Source: Clostridiales bacterium
GTDB lineage: Bacteria > Bacillota > Clostridia > Lachnospirales > Lachnospiraceae
DNA length: 10,679 bases
Direction: 5' to 3'
Assembly (NCBI GenBank): GCA_019423835.1
Contig: JAHZAR010000090.1
Span: 1 to 10,679 of the forward strand
Under the pieces are notes generated by a model. That model made no database searches and was not told where the DNA came from. It was given only the letters and a program-made list of their open reading frames with translations. Positions 1 to 6,887 of this stretch are shown piece by piece. Position numbers and translations under genes: made by a program. How positions within the stretch are numbered: the first letter of the stretch is position 1; each line of letters starts with the position of its first letter.

Positions 1-70
1 TGGCCAGAGCCGGCTGCTGAGGCCAACATACAGAAATAACAAAGATAAGAATAAAAAAGGGCAAAAAGGC

Positions 71-114
71 AGCCCGCCGTACAGACAGTCCTGCAGGAGT
101 CTGTACGGCGGGCT
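71..114 (-). terminator. Intrinsic terminator of gltS, probably bidirectional
   Basis: A perfect 16-bp inverted repeat (71-86 with 99-114) encloses a 12-nt loop that itself contains the palindrome TCCTGCAGGA. Read on the minus strand, the stem lies about 26 bases past the gltS stop and is followed by T-rich sequence (GCCTTTTTGCCCTTTTTT), as expected for Rho-independent termination. On the plus strand the stem is followed by GACGGTTTTT, so it may also stop transcription entering from the other side. The remaining bases 1-70 show no gene. Confidence 0.88.
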
Positions 115-140
115 GACGGTTTTTCAGGCAGCATTCTGCC

Positions 141-1355
141 TTATCCGGCGAAGCCCATAAATCCAGGCGCGAAGGACATAAACAGAGGGTTGAAAATGTC
201 CACACAGAGCACGGAGAAAGCCGGGTAGAGAACCCAGGCGATATGGGAGTAGCCATATTTCTCCATAACAGCGCGCTCGTTGGCTACCGCGTTGGATCCG
301 GAGCCCATTCCCATTCCAATCAGGCCGGCGCACATGCAGGCTGCGTTGTAATCGCTCTTGTACATACGGAAGCCGATAAAATAGGTAAACAGAAGCGTAG
401 CCACTGTTACGGCAATAAGCGTGATGAGCATCGGGACAGCGGAACCGGCAATCTTGGTCAGATCCATGGTCATAATCGTGATAGCCAGGAAAATATCCAG
501 GGAGATATGCTCAATAGTTTCCACCTCCTGAGGACGGATTTCCACATGAAGCCCCTCCAGAACATTTCTGGCGATAGCTCCGGCAAACAGGCAGCCGATA
601 AAGTAAGGCATCTCAATCAGAGGGATCTGGCTCAGCAGAAGATAGATGGGGATACCGCAGGCTGCGATAATGGTTATCATGCAGACAGAGGACAGAAGAT
701 TCTTTGCGTCGAGAGGAAGTGCCTTCTCGCCGTCATCCTCGAATTCTGTCTCTGACGGGTCAGATGTGAGCTTGTGATTTTTAATCAGAAGCACAGCCAG
801 AGGCCCTCCGGTAAGGCTTCCGATAATCATGCCCAGAGTGGCCGCTGATACGCCGATCTCAGTTGCACCGACGGCTCCCATACCCTCATAGACCGGGCCA
901 AAGGCGGAAGTGGTTCCCACGCCGCCTGCCAGAGCGCCTGTTCCGATCTGGATGCCCATCAGCGGGTGCATACCCAGAGAGGAGGCGACCACGATGCCGA
1001 GAATGCCCTGAAGAAGCACCAGAAGCAGGACAGACAGAGCAATGCCGGCACAGAATTTTTTTCCGCGGTCCAGCAGCTTTCGGCTGAAGCCAAAGCCGAC
1101 GCAGGTAAAGAAGATGTTCATCAGGTGATTTCCGAGCGTGGAAGTCCATTCTACGGCGAAAATACCGTTGCTCTTTAAGATACTGAGGATTACGGCAACA
1201 ATCAGACCGCCGATAACCGGGGCCGGAAGGCTCCAGTCCTGGAAGACCTTTACACGCCGCACAATGCCCTTACCCAGATAAACCATAACACAGCCAAAAC
1301 CGGTTGTGGCCAGAAGATCCAGAGTAAGGGTTGAGGTAGCTGGATCAAAATTCAT
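141..1355 (-). CDS. gltS: Sodium/glutamate symporter GltS
   Basis: A 404-residue integral membrane protein of the ESS (GltS) family, which imports glutamate with sodium ions across the cytoplasmic membrane. The length is close to that of E. coli GltS (about 400). Hydrophobic helices run throughout with a charged central loop (around SDPSETEFEDDGEKA), giving the two-halved layout of the family. Each half has a glycine-rich pore-loop-like stretch: GALAGGVGTTSAFG in the first and GMGMGSGSNAVANE in the second. The upstream ATG at 1362-1364 would sit directly against the GAAAGG ribosome binding site (1365-1370) with no spacing, so I choose the ATG at 1353-1355, 9 bases from it. The gene is monocistronic, divergent from the nickel operon, and ends at a strong terminator. 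No functional link to the nik-lar genes is evident. Substrate is inferred from family; other dicarboxylic amino acids are possible. Confidence 0.93.
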   Translation of the reverse strand: MNFDPATSTLTLDLLATTGFGCVMVYLGKGIVRRVKVFQDWSLPAPVIGGLIVAVILSILKSNGIFAVEWTSTLGNHLMNIFFTCVGFGFSRKLLDRGKKFCAGIALSVLLLVLLQGILGIVVASSLGMHPLMGIQIGTGALAGGVGTTSAFGPVYEGMGAVGATEIGVSAATLGMIIGSLTGGPLAVLLIKNHKLTSDPSETEFEDDGEKALPLDAKNLLSSVCMITIIAACGIPIYLLLSQIPLIEMPYFIGCLFAGAIARNVLEGLHVEIRPQEVETIEHISLDIFLAITIMTMDLTKIAGSAVPMLITLIAVTVATLLFTYFIGFRMYKSDYNAACMCAGLIGMGMGSGSNAVANERAVMEKYGYSHIAWVLYPAFSVLCVDIFNPLFMSFAPGFMGFAG

Positions 1356-1495
1356 GCTAATCATCCTTTCCCTTTCTTTTTTTCAGCCTGACCATTCTGC
1401 ACAGACGCAGTTTCAGCATTCCAGTGAGGAAGGGCAGGCTGTATAAATACATACTATACACAAGTTCGCGCAGAAAAGGCAAGAAAGAAGGGGAA

Positions 1496-1525
1496 ATTTT
1501 AACAGAAAAGAAACAAAAATATCAA
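1496..1525 (-). promoter_or_regulatory. Candidate sigma-A promoter of gltS
   Basis: On the minus strand TTGATA (1520-1525) and TAAAAT (1496-1501) are separated by 18 bases. Each hexamer differs from consensus at one position. The site lies in the AT-rich part of the divergent region and would give a 5' leader of about 130 nt. A weaker alternative nearer the gene is TTGCCT-18-TATAGT. I see no terminator or riboswitch motif in the leader. Confidence 0.5.
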
Positions 1526-1666
1526 AAGTCAAAATAAATAAAAAAATTGAATAACAAGGAAAAATATAGGGATTTAATGGAAAACGACAGCTTTTACTTT
1601 TCCTGCAGCGGACCTGCAGCCTCCATGACCGTACAGGCACCCTTTCAGACAACACAAATTCATATG

Positions 1667-1695
1667 TTGACGAAACGCCAGCTTTCCTATATACT
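1667..1695 (+). promoter_or_regulatory. Sigma-A-type promoter of the nik-lar operon
   Basis: TTGACG (1667-1672) and TATACT (1690-1695) are separated by exactly 17 bases, one mismatch each to the consensus hexamers. Transcription would start near 1702, about 360 bases before nikA. It is the best plus-strand promoter in the divergent region, and no other strong one is apparent before larC. I saw no clear operator palindrome overlapping it. Confidence 0.7.
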
Positions 1696-1907
1696 ATTTT
1701 AGGAATAAAACGAAATCAACTTGGCATCCTGCCAGTCTGGCTCTATCTTGCAATCATTTTCTGCACAAGCAGAAGGACAGCGGACAATCCGCTTAACAGG
1801 CCGGCAGAACGAAAAATCAGACCAGCTCAGCTGGATAAATCCCATATGGGACAGCAGATCGCCTTACGGAAGACGGCGGTCATTTCATATCAGAAGGACA
1901 AAGCAGT

Positions 1908-1962
1908 ACCAGGAAGGTATTTTTACTCTGAGAATCAGGGAAAATAGCTTGCTGGTTTTTTT
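1908..1962 (+). terminator. Leader terminator (attenuator) upstream of nikA
   Basis: A long hairpin: 1908-1923 pairs with 1941-1956, broken by only two G-G mismatches. A 2-nt bulge (1924-1925) follows, then 1926-1931 pairs with 1935-1940 around a GAA loop. That gives about 20 base pairs in total, directly followed by seven Ts (1956-1962). It lies after the operon promoter and before the first gene, so it would set how much transcription reaches nikA. The upper part of the 3' arm (CAGGGAA, 1936-1942) is also complementary to TTCCCTG at 1981-1987. Confidence 0.72.
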
Positions 1963-1998
1963 ATATAACAGGAAACTTCGTTCCCTGTTATATAAAAA
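1958..1998 (+). other. 15-bp AT-rich inverted repeat just before nikA
   Basis: 1958-1972 is perfectly complementary to 1984-1998 (TTTTTATATAACAGG and its reverse complement) around an 11-nt loop, in which AAC/GTT can pair further. The left arm reuses the T-tract of the preceding terminator. No T-tract follows the right arm (ATGCTCTGC), so it is not a second intrinsic terminator on the plus strand. It may protect the processed mRNA 5' end, take part in alternative folding of the leader, or be a protein-binding palindrome. The sequence does not decide between these. Confidence 0.6.
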
Positions 1999-2063
1999 TG
2001 CTCTGCGGGGATCGCACTGCATTTACAGAATGCAGGCAGCATAAAAGGAGGCGGCAAAAGCCT

Positions 2064-3680
2064 ATGGAGCACAGGAAACAAAAGATTGCAGCAGTTATTG
2101 GAGCATTATCGCTGGCGGCAGCTCTGTCCGGATGCGGACAGCAGCCGGAGGGCCAGGTCTCTGAAACCGGGGAACAGGATTCTGTCGTCGTCGTTATGAC
2201 AACGGAGTCGGAGCCGGAGGCGGGCTTTGATCCGGCCTACGGCTGGGGAGCCGGGGAGCATGTTCATGAACCTCTGATTCAGAGTACTCTCACTGTGACA
2301 AACCCGGATCTGACCATCGGGTATGATCTGGCCACCGGCATGGAGTCCTCCGAGGACGGGCTCACCTGGACAGTTGACATAAGAAATGATGCGTTTTTTA
2401 CAGACGGAGAGCCTTTGACGGCAGAGGATGTGGCATTCACCTACAATACCTTAAAGAACACCAGCTCCGTCAACGACTTTACCATGCTGGAGCGGGCTGA
2501 GGCCCAGGATGAGGACACGGTTGTCTTTCACATGAGCCGCCCATACTCCATCTGGCCGTACACAATGGCCGTGACGGGAATTGTGCCGGAGCACGCATAC
2601 GGGCCGGACTACGGAATGAATCCCATCGGCTCCGGGCGGTATATCATGACGCAGTGGGACAGGGGACAGCAGGTGATTTTCGAGGCAAATCCTGATTATT
2701 ACGGGGAGGAACCAAAGATGAAGAAGGTCACAGTCCTTTTTATGGAGGAGGATGCCGCCTTTGCAGCCGCACTGGCAGGTCAGGCCGACGTGGTCTATAC
2801 AGCCGCATCCTACACGGAACAGGAGGTTTCCGGCTATCATCTGCTGGCCTGTGAGAGTGTGGACAACAGAGGCTTTAACCTTCCGGCAGTTCCCCGGTAC
2901 ACAGATGAGAACGGTATCGAGCGGGGCAATGATTTCACAGCCGATGTGAGAGTCCGCCGGGCTATCAGCATGGGGCTTGACAGGCAGGCGATGATCGATC
3001 ACATTCTGAACGGCTATGGAAGCCCTGCCTACAGCGTCTGCGACAAGCTCCCCTGGTATAACGAAGAGGCAGAGACGGCGTACGATCCGAAACAGGCAAA
3101 GGCACTTTTAGACGAGGCCGGATGGATGCCGGGGGCGGACGGCATCCGCACCAGGGACGGGGTCCGTGCAGAGCTGGAATTGATCTATCCGGCCGACGAT
3201 TCTGTGAGACAGGCCCTCGCCGTAGACACGGCAAACCAGCTGAAGGCCCTGGGGATCGACGCCTCTGCCAGAGGGGCAGGCTGGGATACTGCATACACAG
3301 AGGCCTGCGCACAGCCTCTGATCTGGGGATGGGGGGCGCATACGCCCATGGAACTCTACAATATTTACCACACAAGCCCGGATACAGGCACTGCCCGGTA
3401 TTCCCCGTACTCCAATGAAACCGTTGACCGGTACATGGACGAGGCTCTGGCATGCTCTGATCTGGAGGAGTCCTATGAGCTCTGGAAAAAGGCTCAATGG
3501 GATGGACAGACAGGGGTGACAGAACAGGGCGATGTCCCGTGGGTGTGGCTGGTAAACGTGGATCATCTGTACTGGGTGCGGGACGGACTGACGGTAGCTC
3601 AGCAGAAAATCCATCCTCACGGCCACGGCTGGTCTCTTGTCAACAATGTGGACCAGTGGAGCTTTGAGGGGCAGCAGTGA
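2064..3680 (+). CDS. nikA: Nickel ABC transporter substrate-binding lipoprotein (NikA-like, SBP family 5)
   Basis: A 538-residue lipoprotein of the extracellular solute-binding family 5 (NikA/DppA/OppA), near the usual 520-540 residues. The N-terminus has a basic start (MEHRKQK), a hydrophobic core and the lipobox LSGC with Cys24 as the lipidation site, so the mature protein is tethered outside the cytoplasmic membrane. Family features include TVDIRNDAFFTDGEPLTAEDVAFTYN and NPIGSGRYIMTQW. Histidine pairs at HVHEP (66-70) and HPHGHG (517-522) are possible metal or chelate ligands. The frame extends upstream to 1998, but the ATG at 2064 begins the signal peptide and follows AGGAGG, so I use it. 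It is the first gene of the operon, 52 bp before the permease gene. Nickel as cargo is inferred from the linked larBCE genes; peptide or metal-chelate binding is the alternative within this family. Confidence 0.85.
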   Translation: MEHRKQKIAAVIGALSLAAALSGCGQQPEGQVSETGEQDSVVVVMTTESEPEAGFDPAYGWGAGEHVHEPLIQSTLTVTNPDLTIGYDLATGMESSEDGLTWTVDIRNDAFFTDGEPLTAEDVAFTYNTLKNTSSVNDFTMLERAEAQDEDTVVFHMSRPYSIWPYTMAVTGIVPEHAYGPDYGMNPIGSGRYIMTQWDRGQQVIFEANPDYYGEEPKMKKVTVLFMEEDAAFAAALAGQADVVYTAASYTEQEVSGYHLLACESVDNRGFNLPAVPRYTDENGIERGNDFTADVRVRRAISMGLDRQAMIDHILNGYGSPAYSVCDKLPWYNEEAETAYDPKQAKALLDEAGWMPGADGIRTRDGVRAELELIYPADDSVRQALAVDTANQLKALGIDASARGAGWDTAYTEACAQPLIWGWGAHTPMELYNIYHTSPDTGTARYSPYSNETVDRYMDEALACSDLEESYELWKKAQWDGQTGVTEQGDVPWVWLVNVDHLYWVRDGLTVAQQKIHPHGHGWSLVNNVDQWSFEGQQ

Positions 3681-3732
3681 GAAACGGGAAGGATTTTCAA
3701 ATCAATTTCGTACAGGAAAGGAAACAGAAATT

Positions 3733-5538
3733 ATGGGAAGACTGGCAGGATGGGCAGGAAAAAATCTGATACGGGCAGCCGTGCTTTTGACTCTGGTCAG
3801 TGCAGCCTCCTTCTTCCTGCTGTCCCTGTCACCCATCGATCCGCTTCAGAGCAATGTGGGGCAGGCGGCCCTCGGCTCTATGAGCAGGGAGCAGATCGAG
3901 GAGCTCAGAGAATACTGGGGGGTGGGAGTGCCAATGACAAAGCGCTTTGTCTCCTGGTTTTCAGGACTTCTGCAGGGAGACATGGGGCTCTCCCTTCTGT
4001 ACCGGCGTCCTGTGATGGAGATTGTGGGAGAGCGGTTTCTGAGCTCTCTCTGGCTGATGGCGTCTGCCTGGGTATTTGCAGGTGTACTTGGCCTTCTTCT
4101 CGGCATCCTGGCGGGAACCTTCCGCGGGAGATGGCCGGACCGTCTGATTACAGGCTACTGTATGCTGACGGCCAGCACGCCTGCCTTCTGGATCGGACTT
4201 TTGCTTCTGCTGGTGTTTGCCGTTTGGCTTCGGATTTTTCCCATCGGCCTGGGAGTCCCAATTGGAATGGAGTCTGCACAGGTGACATTTGCCGATCGGC
4301 TCTCCCACGCCTTTCTGCCTGCCCTGACCCTGGGGCTTACGGGAGTTTCATCCATCGCTCTTCACACGAAGGCAAAGATGGATGAAGTTATGGACAGCCC
4401 GTATGTGCTCTATGCGAAGGCCAGGGGAGAGAGTCTGTTTCACATCGTAAGATGCCATGGACTCCGCAATATCCTTCTGCCTGCTATTACCCTTCAGTTC
4501 GCATCAATCAGTGAAATTTTCGGAGGTTCTGTCCTGGTGGAACAGGTTTTCTCCTACCCGGGACTGGGGCAGGCAGCCATCGCTGCCGGGCTGGGCAGTG
4601 ATGTCCCCCTTCTCCTGGGAATTACCCTCATAAGCTCCCTGATTGTCTTTGGAGGCAATCTGGCTGCGGATTTTCTGTACCATGTGATAGATCCCAGGAT
4701 GAGGGGGGAGGCACGGCAGAGAAAGAGGGAGAGAAGGAGAGCGGCGAAAAAATCGGAAGGGGGAATGCCAAAGGCGGCATCAGCCGCCGGCTATGAGGAG
4801 GCCGGCACCGCAGAGAGAGGAGACGGAGGGTGTGAAATAAGTCCTGGGCTGGAGACAAAGGCTCTGCAGATGAGACACACCCACAGGCAGGATGAGAGCG
4901 TGTTCTATGGGGCTGAGACAGACTCTGCCGAGGGCCGTCCCTCAGGAGCGCAGAATGCCGCGGGAGCAGAAAAGGCCAGTCAGGGACAGAATTTCCTGCC
5001 GTCACAGAAAAACACCGATGGACAGACTTTCCCATGGCCGGAGCGCAGAAGAAAACGCTGTGTCTTAACAGACAGAAGGACCCTTACCCTGGTCCTTCTG
5101 ATTTGTTCGGCAGTCCTTCTGGCGGGGATCGCCGCAGCCGGGCTTTTGTGTTCCGAAGGGGCATCAGTGTCGGACTTTTCCAGAAAGAATCTGGCTCCCA
5201 ATGCAGAGTATCTGTTTGGGACAGACTGGCTGGGAAGAGATATGTTCCTGCGCACACTGACCGGGCTTTCCATGAGCATACGGCTGGGGCTTTTAACGGC
5301 CGCAGTCAGTGCAGGGATTGCTCTGGCGCTGGGACTTGTGGCTGCCATGGGAAGGACGGCAGATCTGGCGGTGTCAGGACTCATCGATCTGGTGATGGGG
5401 ATCCCCCATATGCTGCTTTTAATTCTCATATCCTGTGCCTGCCAGAAAGGGTTTGCGGGAGTGGCAGTGGGCATTTCCCTCACCCACTGGCCTTCCCTTG
5501 CCCGGCTGAGCCGCGGGGAGTTACTTCAGCTGAAGTAG
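3733..5538 (+). CDS. Fused nickel ABC permease: complete NikB plus N-terminal part of NikC, ended by an in-frame TAG
   Basis: The 601-residue frame joins two binding-protein-dependent permeases. Residues 1 to about 322 are a complete NikB/DppB-type permease: N-terminal helix, the ELREYWGVGVPMTKRFVSW segment, and an EAA-type loop at YVLYAKARGESLFHIVRCHG followed by LRNILLPAIT, ending near FLYHVIDPRMR. Residues about 323-447 are a hydrophilic, Arg/Glu/Ala/Gly-rich linker with no family resemblance. From residue 448 a NikC/DppC-type permease begins (LFGTDWLGRDMFLR is characteristic) but stops at TAG 5536-5538, just before its EAA loop. The same frame then continues with the expected remainder. 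The start at 3733 follows AGGAAAGGAA with 10-base spacing; earlier in-frame ATGs lie inside nikA. As read, the product lacks the second permease's ATPase-coupling loop and last helices. A sequencing error, nonsense mutation or stop readthrough could each explain this. Confidence 0.83.
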   Translation: MGRLAGWAGKNLIRAAVLLTLVSAASFFLLSLSPIDPLQSNVGQAALGSMSREQIEELREYWGVGVPMTKRFVSWFSGLLQGDMGLSLLYRRPVMEIVGERFLSSLWLMASAWVFAGVLGLLLGILAGTFRGRWPDRLITGYCMLTASTPAFWIGLLLLLVFAVWLRIFPIGLGVPIGMESAQVTFADRLSHAFLPALTLGLTGVSSIALHTKAKMDEVMDSPYVLYAKARGESLFHIVRCHGLRNILLPAITLQFASISEIFGGSVLVEQVFSYPGLGQAAIAAGLGSDVPLLLGITLISSLIVFGGNLAADFLYHVIDPRMRGEARQRKRERRRAAKKSEGGMPKAASAAGYEEAGTAERGDGGCEISPGLETKALQMRHTHRQDESVFYGAETDSAEGRPSGAQNAAGAEKASQGQNFLPSQKNTDGQTFPWPERRRKRCVLTDRRTLTLVLLICSAVLLAGIAAAGLLCSEGASVSDFSRKNLAPNAEYLFGTDWLGRDMFLRTLTGLSMSIRLGLLTAAVSAGIALALGLVAAMGRTADLAVSGLIDLVMGIPHMLLLILISCACQKGFAGVAVGISLTHWPSLARLSRGELLQLK

Positions 5539-5880
5539 AGCCAGTATGTAAAAATCTCCTCAAAACTGGGAATGAGCCGGTTCAGAATCGCCTGCACCCA
5601 CATGCTGCCCCACCTGGTCCCGCAGTTTCTGACGGGCCTGATTCTCATGTTCCCCCACGCCATTCTTCATGAGGCCAGTATCACCTTTCTGGGCTTTGGC
5701 CTTCCGCCGGAGGAGCCGGCAGTGGGAATCATTCTCTCGGAAAGCATGAAATACCTGATCACGGGAAAGTGGTGGCTGGCGGTATTCCCCGGCCTGCTCC
5801 TGACGGCGACGGTGCTGCTCTTTGAGGCTCTCGGCCACTCAGCCAGCCGCCTGCTCTCGCCGGGAGGAGCCCATGAGTAG
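5539..5880 (+). pseudogene. C-terminal part of NikC permease, in frame after the internal TAG
   Basis: The 113 codons after the TAG stay in the frame of the upstream permease and complete the NikC domain: SQYVKISSKLGMSRFRIA is the EAA-type coupling loop. It is followed by MLPHLVPQFLTGL, then HEASITFLGFGLPPEEPAVG, ESMKYLITGKWWLAVFPGL and a terminal helix. With the upstream half the second permease would be about 268 residues, normal for NikC. The only internal ATG near its start (5572) has no proper ribosome binding site (GGGA abuts it), so independent translation looks unlikely. No other frameshift or stop is seen, and the coding sequence is otherwise well preserved. That points to a recent or artefactual single-base change, or to readthrough. 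The frame ends with another TAG (5878-5880), 98 bp before nikD. Confidence 0.75.
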
Positions 5881-5978
5881 AGAAAAAGGCGCAGGCAGAG
5901 TCCCAGGCCTCCCTTTTAAGGAGAGGAAGCTAAAAACACGGCTGTGAAAGGCTTTTACAGGAAAGGAAGGAGGCGGGA

Positions 5979-6857
5979 ATGAGAATGGATGAGAGCAGAA
6001 GGAGTGAAACGGCGGAGTATCCGTGCAGGGGGAGGGATGCCGCCCCCCTCCTCTCTGTCAAAGGGCTCTCTGTCACCTTCACCCAGTATGACAGAGGGCT
6101 CAGAAGAAAGCTGCTGCACCCCATAACGGATCTCAGCCTGCAGGTGCAAAGCGGGGAGATCACAGCCCTTGCAGGCGCCAGCGGCTCGGGAAAGAGCCTT
6201 TTAGCCCACGCGGTGCTGGGGATTCTTCCCTACAATGCTGTGTGCAGCGGGAGTATGGAATATCAGGGGGAACTGCTGACAGAGAAGAAACTGAAGAATC
6301 TGAGAGGAAAGAAAATTGCCCTGATCCCCCAGGGCGTGAGCGGCCTTGATCCGTTAATGAAGGTGGGGGCTCAGATTCGGGGAGGAAGAAAGGACAGACA
6401 GTCTGCGGACAGGTGCCGATGGCTGCTTGAGCGGTATGGACTTCCCCCGGAGACAGAGGAGCTGTATCCGTTTGAGCTCTCTGGGGGAATGGCAAGGCGT
6501 GTGCTGATTGCGGCAGCCATGATGGAGGAGCCTGAGCTTGTCATTGCAGATGAGCCGACGCCGGGCCTGGATCTTCAGACTGCCAGGCGGGTAATGGGAC
6601 ATTTCCGGGAGATGGCAGATCAGGGAACGGGAGTGCTTTTAATCACCCACGATCTGGAGCTTGCCATGGAAACGGCTGACCGCGTTCTGATTTTCAGTGA
6701 GGGAAGCGTGGCAGAGGAGCTGCAGATGGAGTCAGAACCGGGCAGCGGGAGGAGAAGGCTGAGAGGAGTACCCCGGCACCCGTATACAAAAAGGCTCCTC
6801 TCCTCTGTGCCGGGAGTCGGAACTTCGTGGAGCATCCTTGCAGGAGAACGTCTTTGA
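5979..6857 (+). CDS. nikD: Nickel ABC transporter ATPase, NikD-type
   Basis: A 292-residue cytoplasmic ATPase of the NikD/DppD/OppD family that powers the permease pair. All catalytic motifs are intact: Walker A GASGSGKS (66-73), Q-loop Gln118 in LIPQ, signature LSGGM (167-171), Walker B LVIADE (187-192) and the H-loop His224 (LITHD). The C-terminal stretch RGVPRHPYTKRLLSSVPG is the typical tail motif of oligopeptide/nickel ATPases. The start ATG at 5979 follows AAGGAGG (5967-5973) by 5 bases; the ATG at 5985 is an alternative at 11. The 98-bp gap before it contains an 8-bp hairpin (5942-5960) and no gene. nikE follows after 30 bp. Its intact state argues that the TAG in the permease gene has not been followed by general decay of the operon. 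Confidence 0.9.
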   Translation: MRMDESRRSETAEYPCRGRDAAPLLSVKGLSVTFTQYDRGLRRKLLHPITDLSLQVQSGEITALAGASGSGKSLLAHAVLGILPYNAVCSGSMEYQGELLTEKKLKNLRGKKIALIPQGVSGLDPLMKVGAQIRGGRKDRQSADRCRWLLERYGLPPETEELYPFELSGGMARRVLIAAAMMEEPELVIADEPTPGLDLQTARRVMGHFREMADQGTGVLLITHDLELAMETADRVLIFSEGSVAEELQMESEPGSGRRRLRGVPRHPYTKRLLSSVPGVGTSWSILAGERL

Positions 6858-6887
6858 GATGAAAACAGAAGGAAAGAGGGGAGAAAC

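Larger units (their letters stand above)
1702..2063 (+). promoter_or_regulatory. Long structured 5' leader of nikA, candidate riboswitch or attenuator
   Basis: This stretch of about 360 nt has no convincing gene. It holds a run of small self-complementary elements: TGGCA/TGCCA near 1722-1734, TTCTGC-ACAA-GCAGAA near 1759-1774, AGCGGA-CAA-TCCGCT near 1779-1793, CCAGC/GCTGG, TCCCATATGGGA, and GATCGCC/GGCGGTC near 1857-1882. These are followed by a strong terminator (1908-1962). The decamer CAGAAGGACA occurs twice (1770-1779 and 1891-1900). A folded region placed before a terminator and ahead of metal-uptake genes is the usual layout of a riboswitch or attenuator. I could not match it to the NiCo (czcD), cobalamin or other known consensus. 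The nikA ribosome binding site AGGAGG (2046-2051) lies 12 bases before the ATG. Confidence 0.55.

Noticed and set aside
243..755. A 170-codon plus-strand frame opposite gltS
   Set aside because: It lies wholly antisense to a clear GltS coding sequence, and its translation is low-complexity with no family resemblance.
1702..1907. A NiCo (czcD) riboswitch in the leader
   Set aside because: GGGACAG and AGGACAG are suggestive, but I could not lay out the four-way junction with its other conserved segments. I report an unassigned leader instead of naming a class.
1721..2044. A 107-codon open frame in the nikA leader, beginning at TTG
   Set aside because: It has no ribosome binding site, no recognisable protein character, and runs across the leader terminator and the AT-rich hairpin. 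The non-coding structure explains the stretch better.
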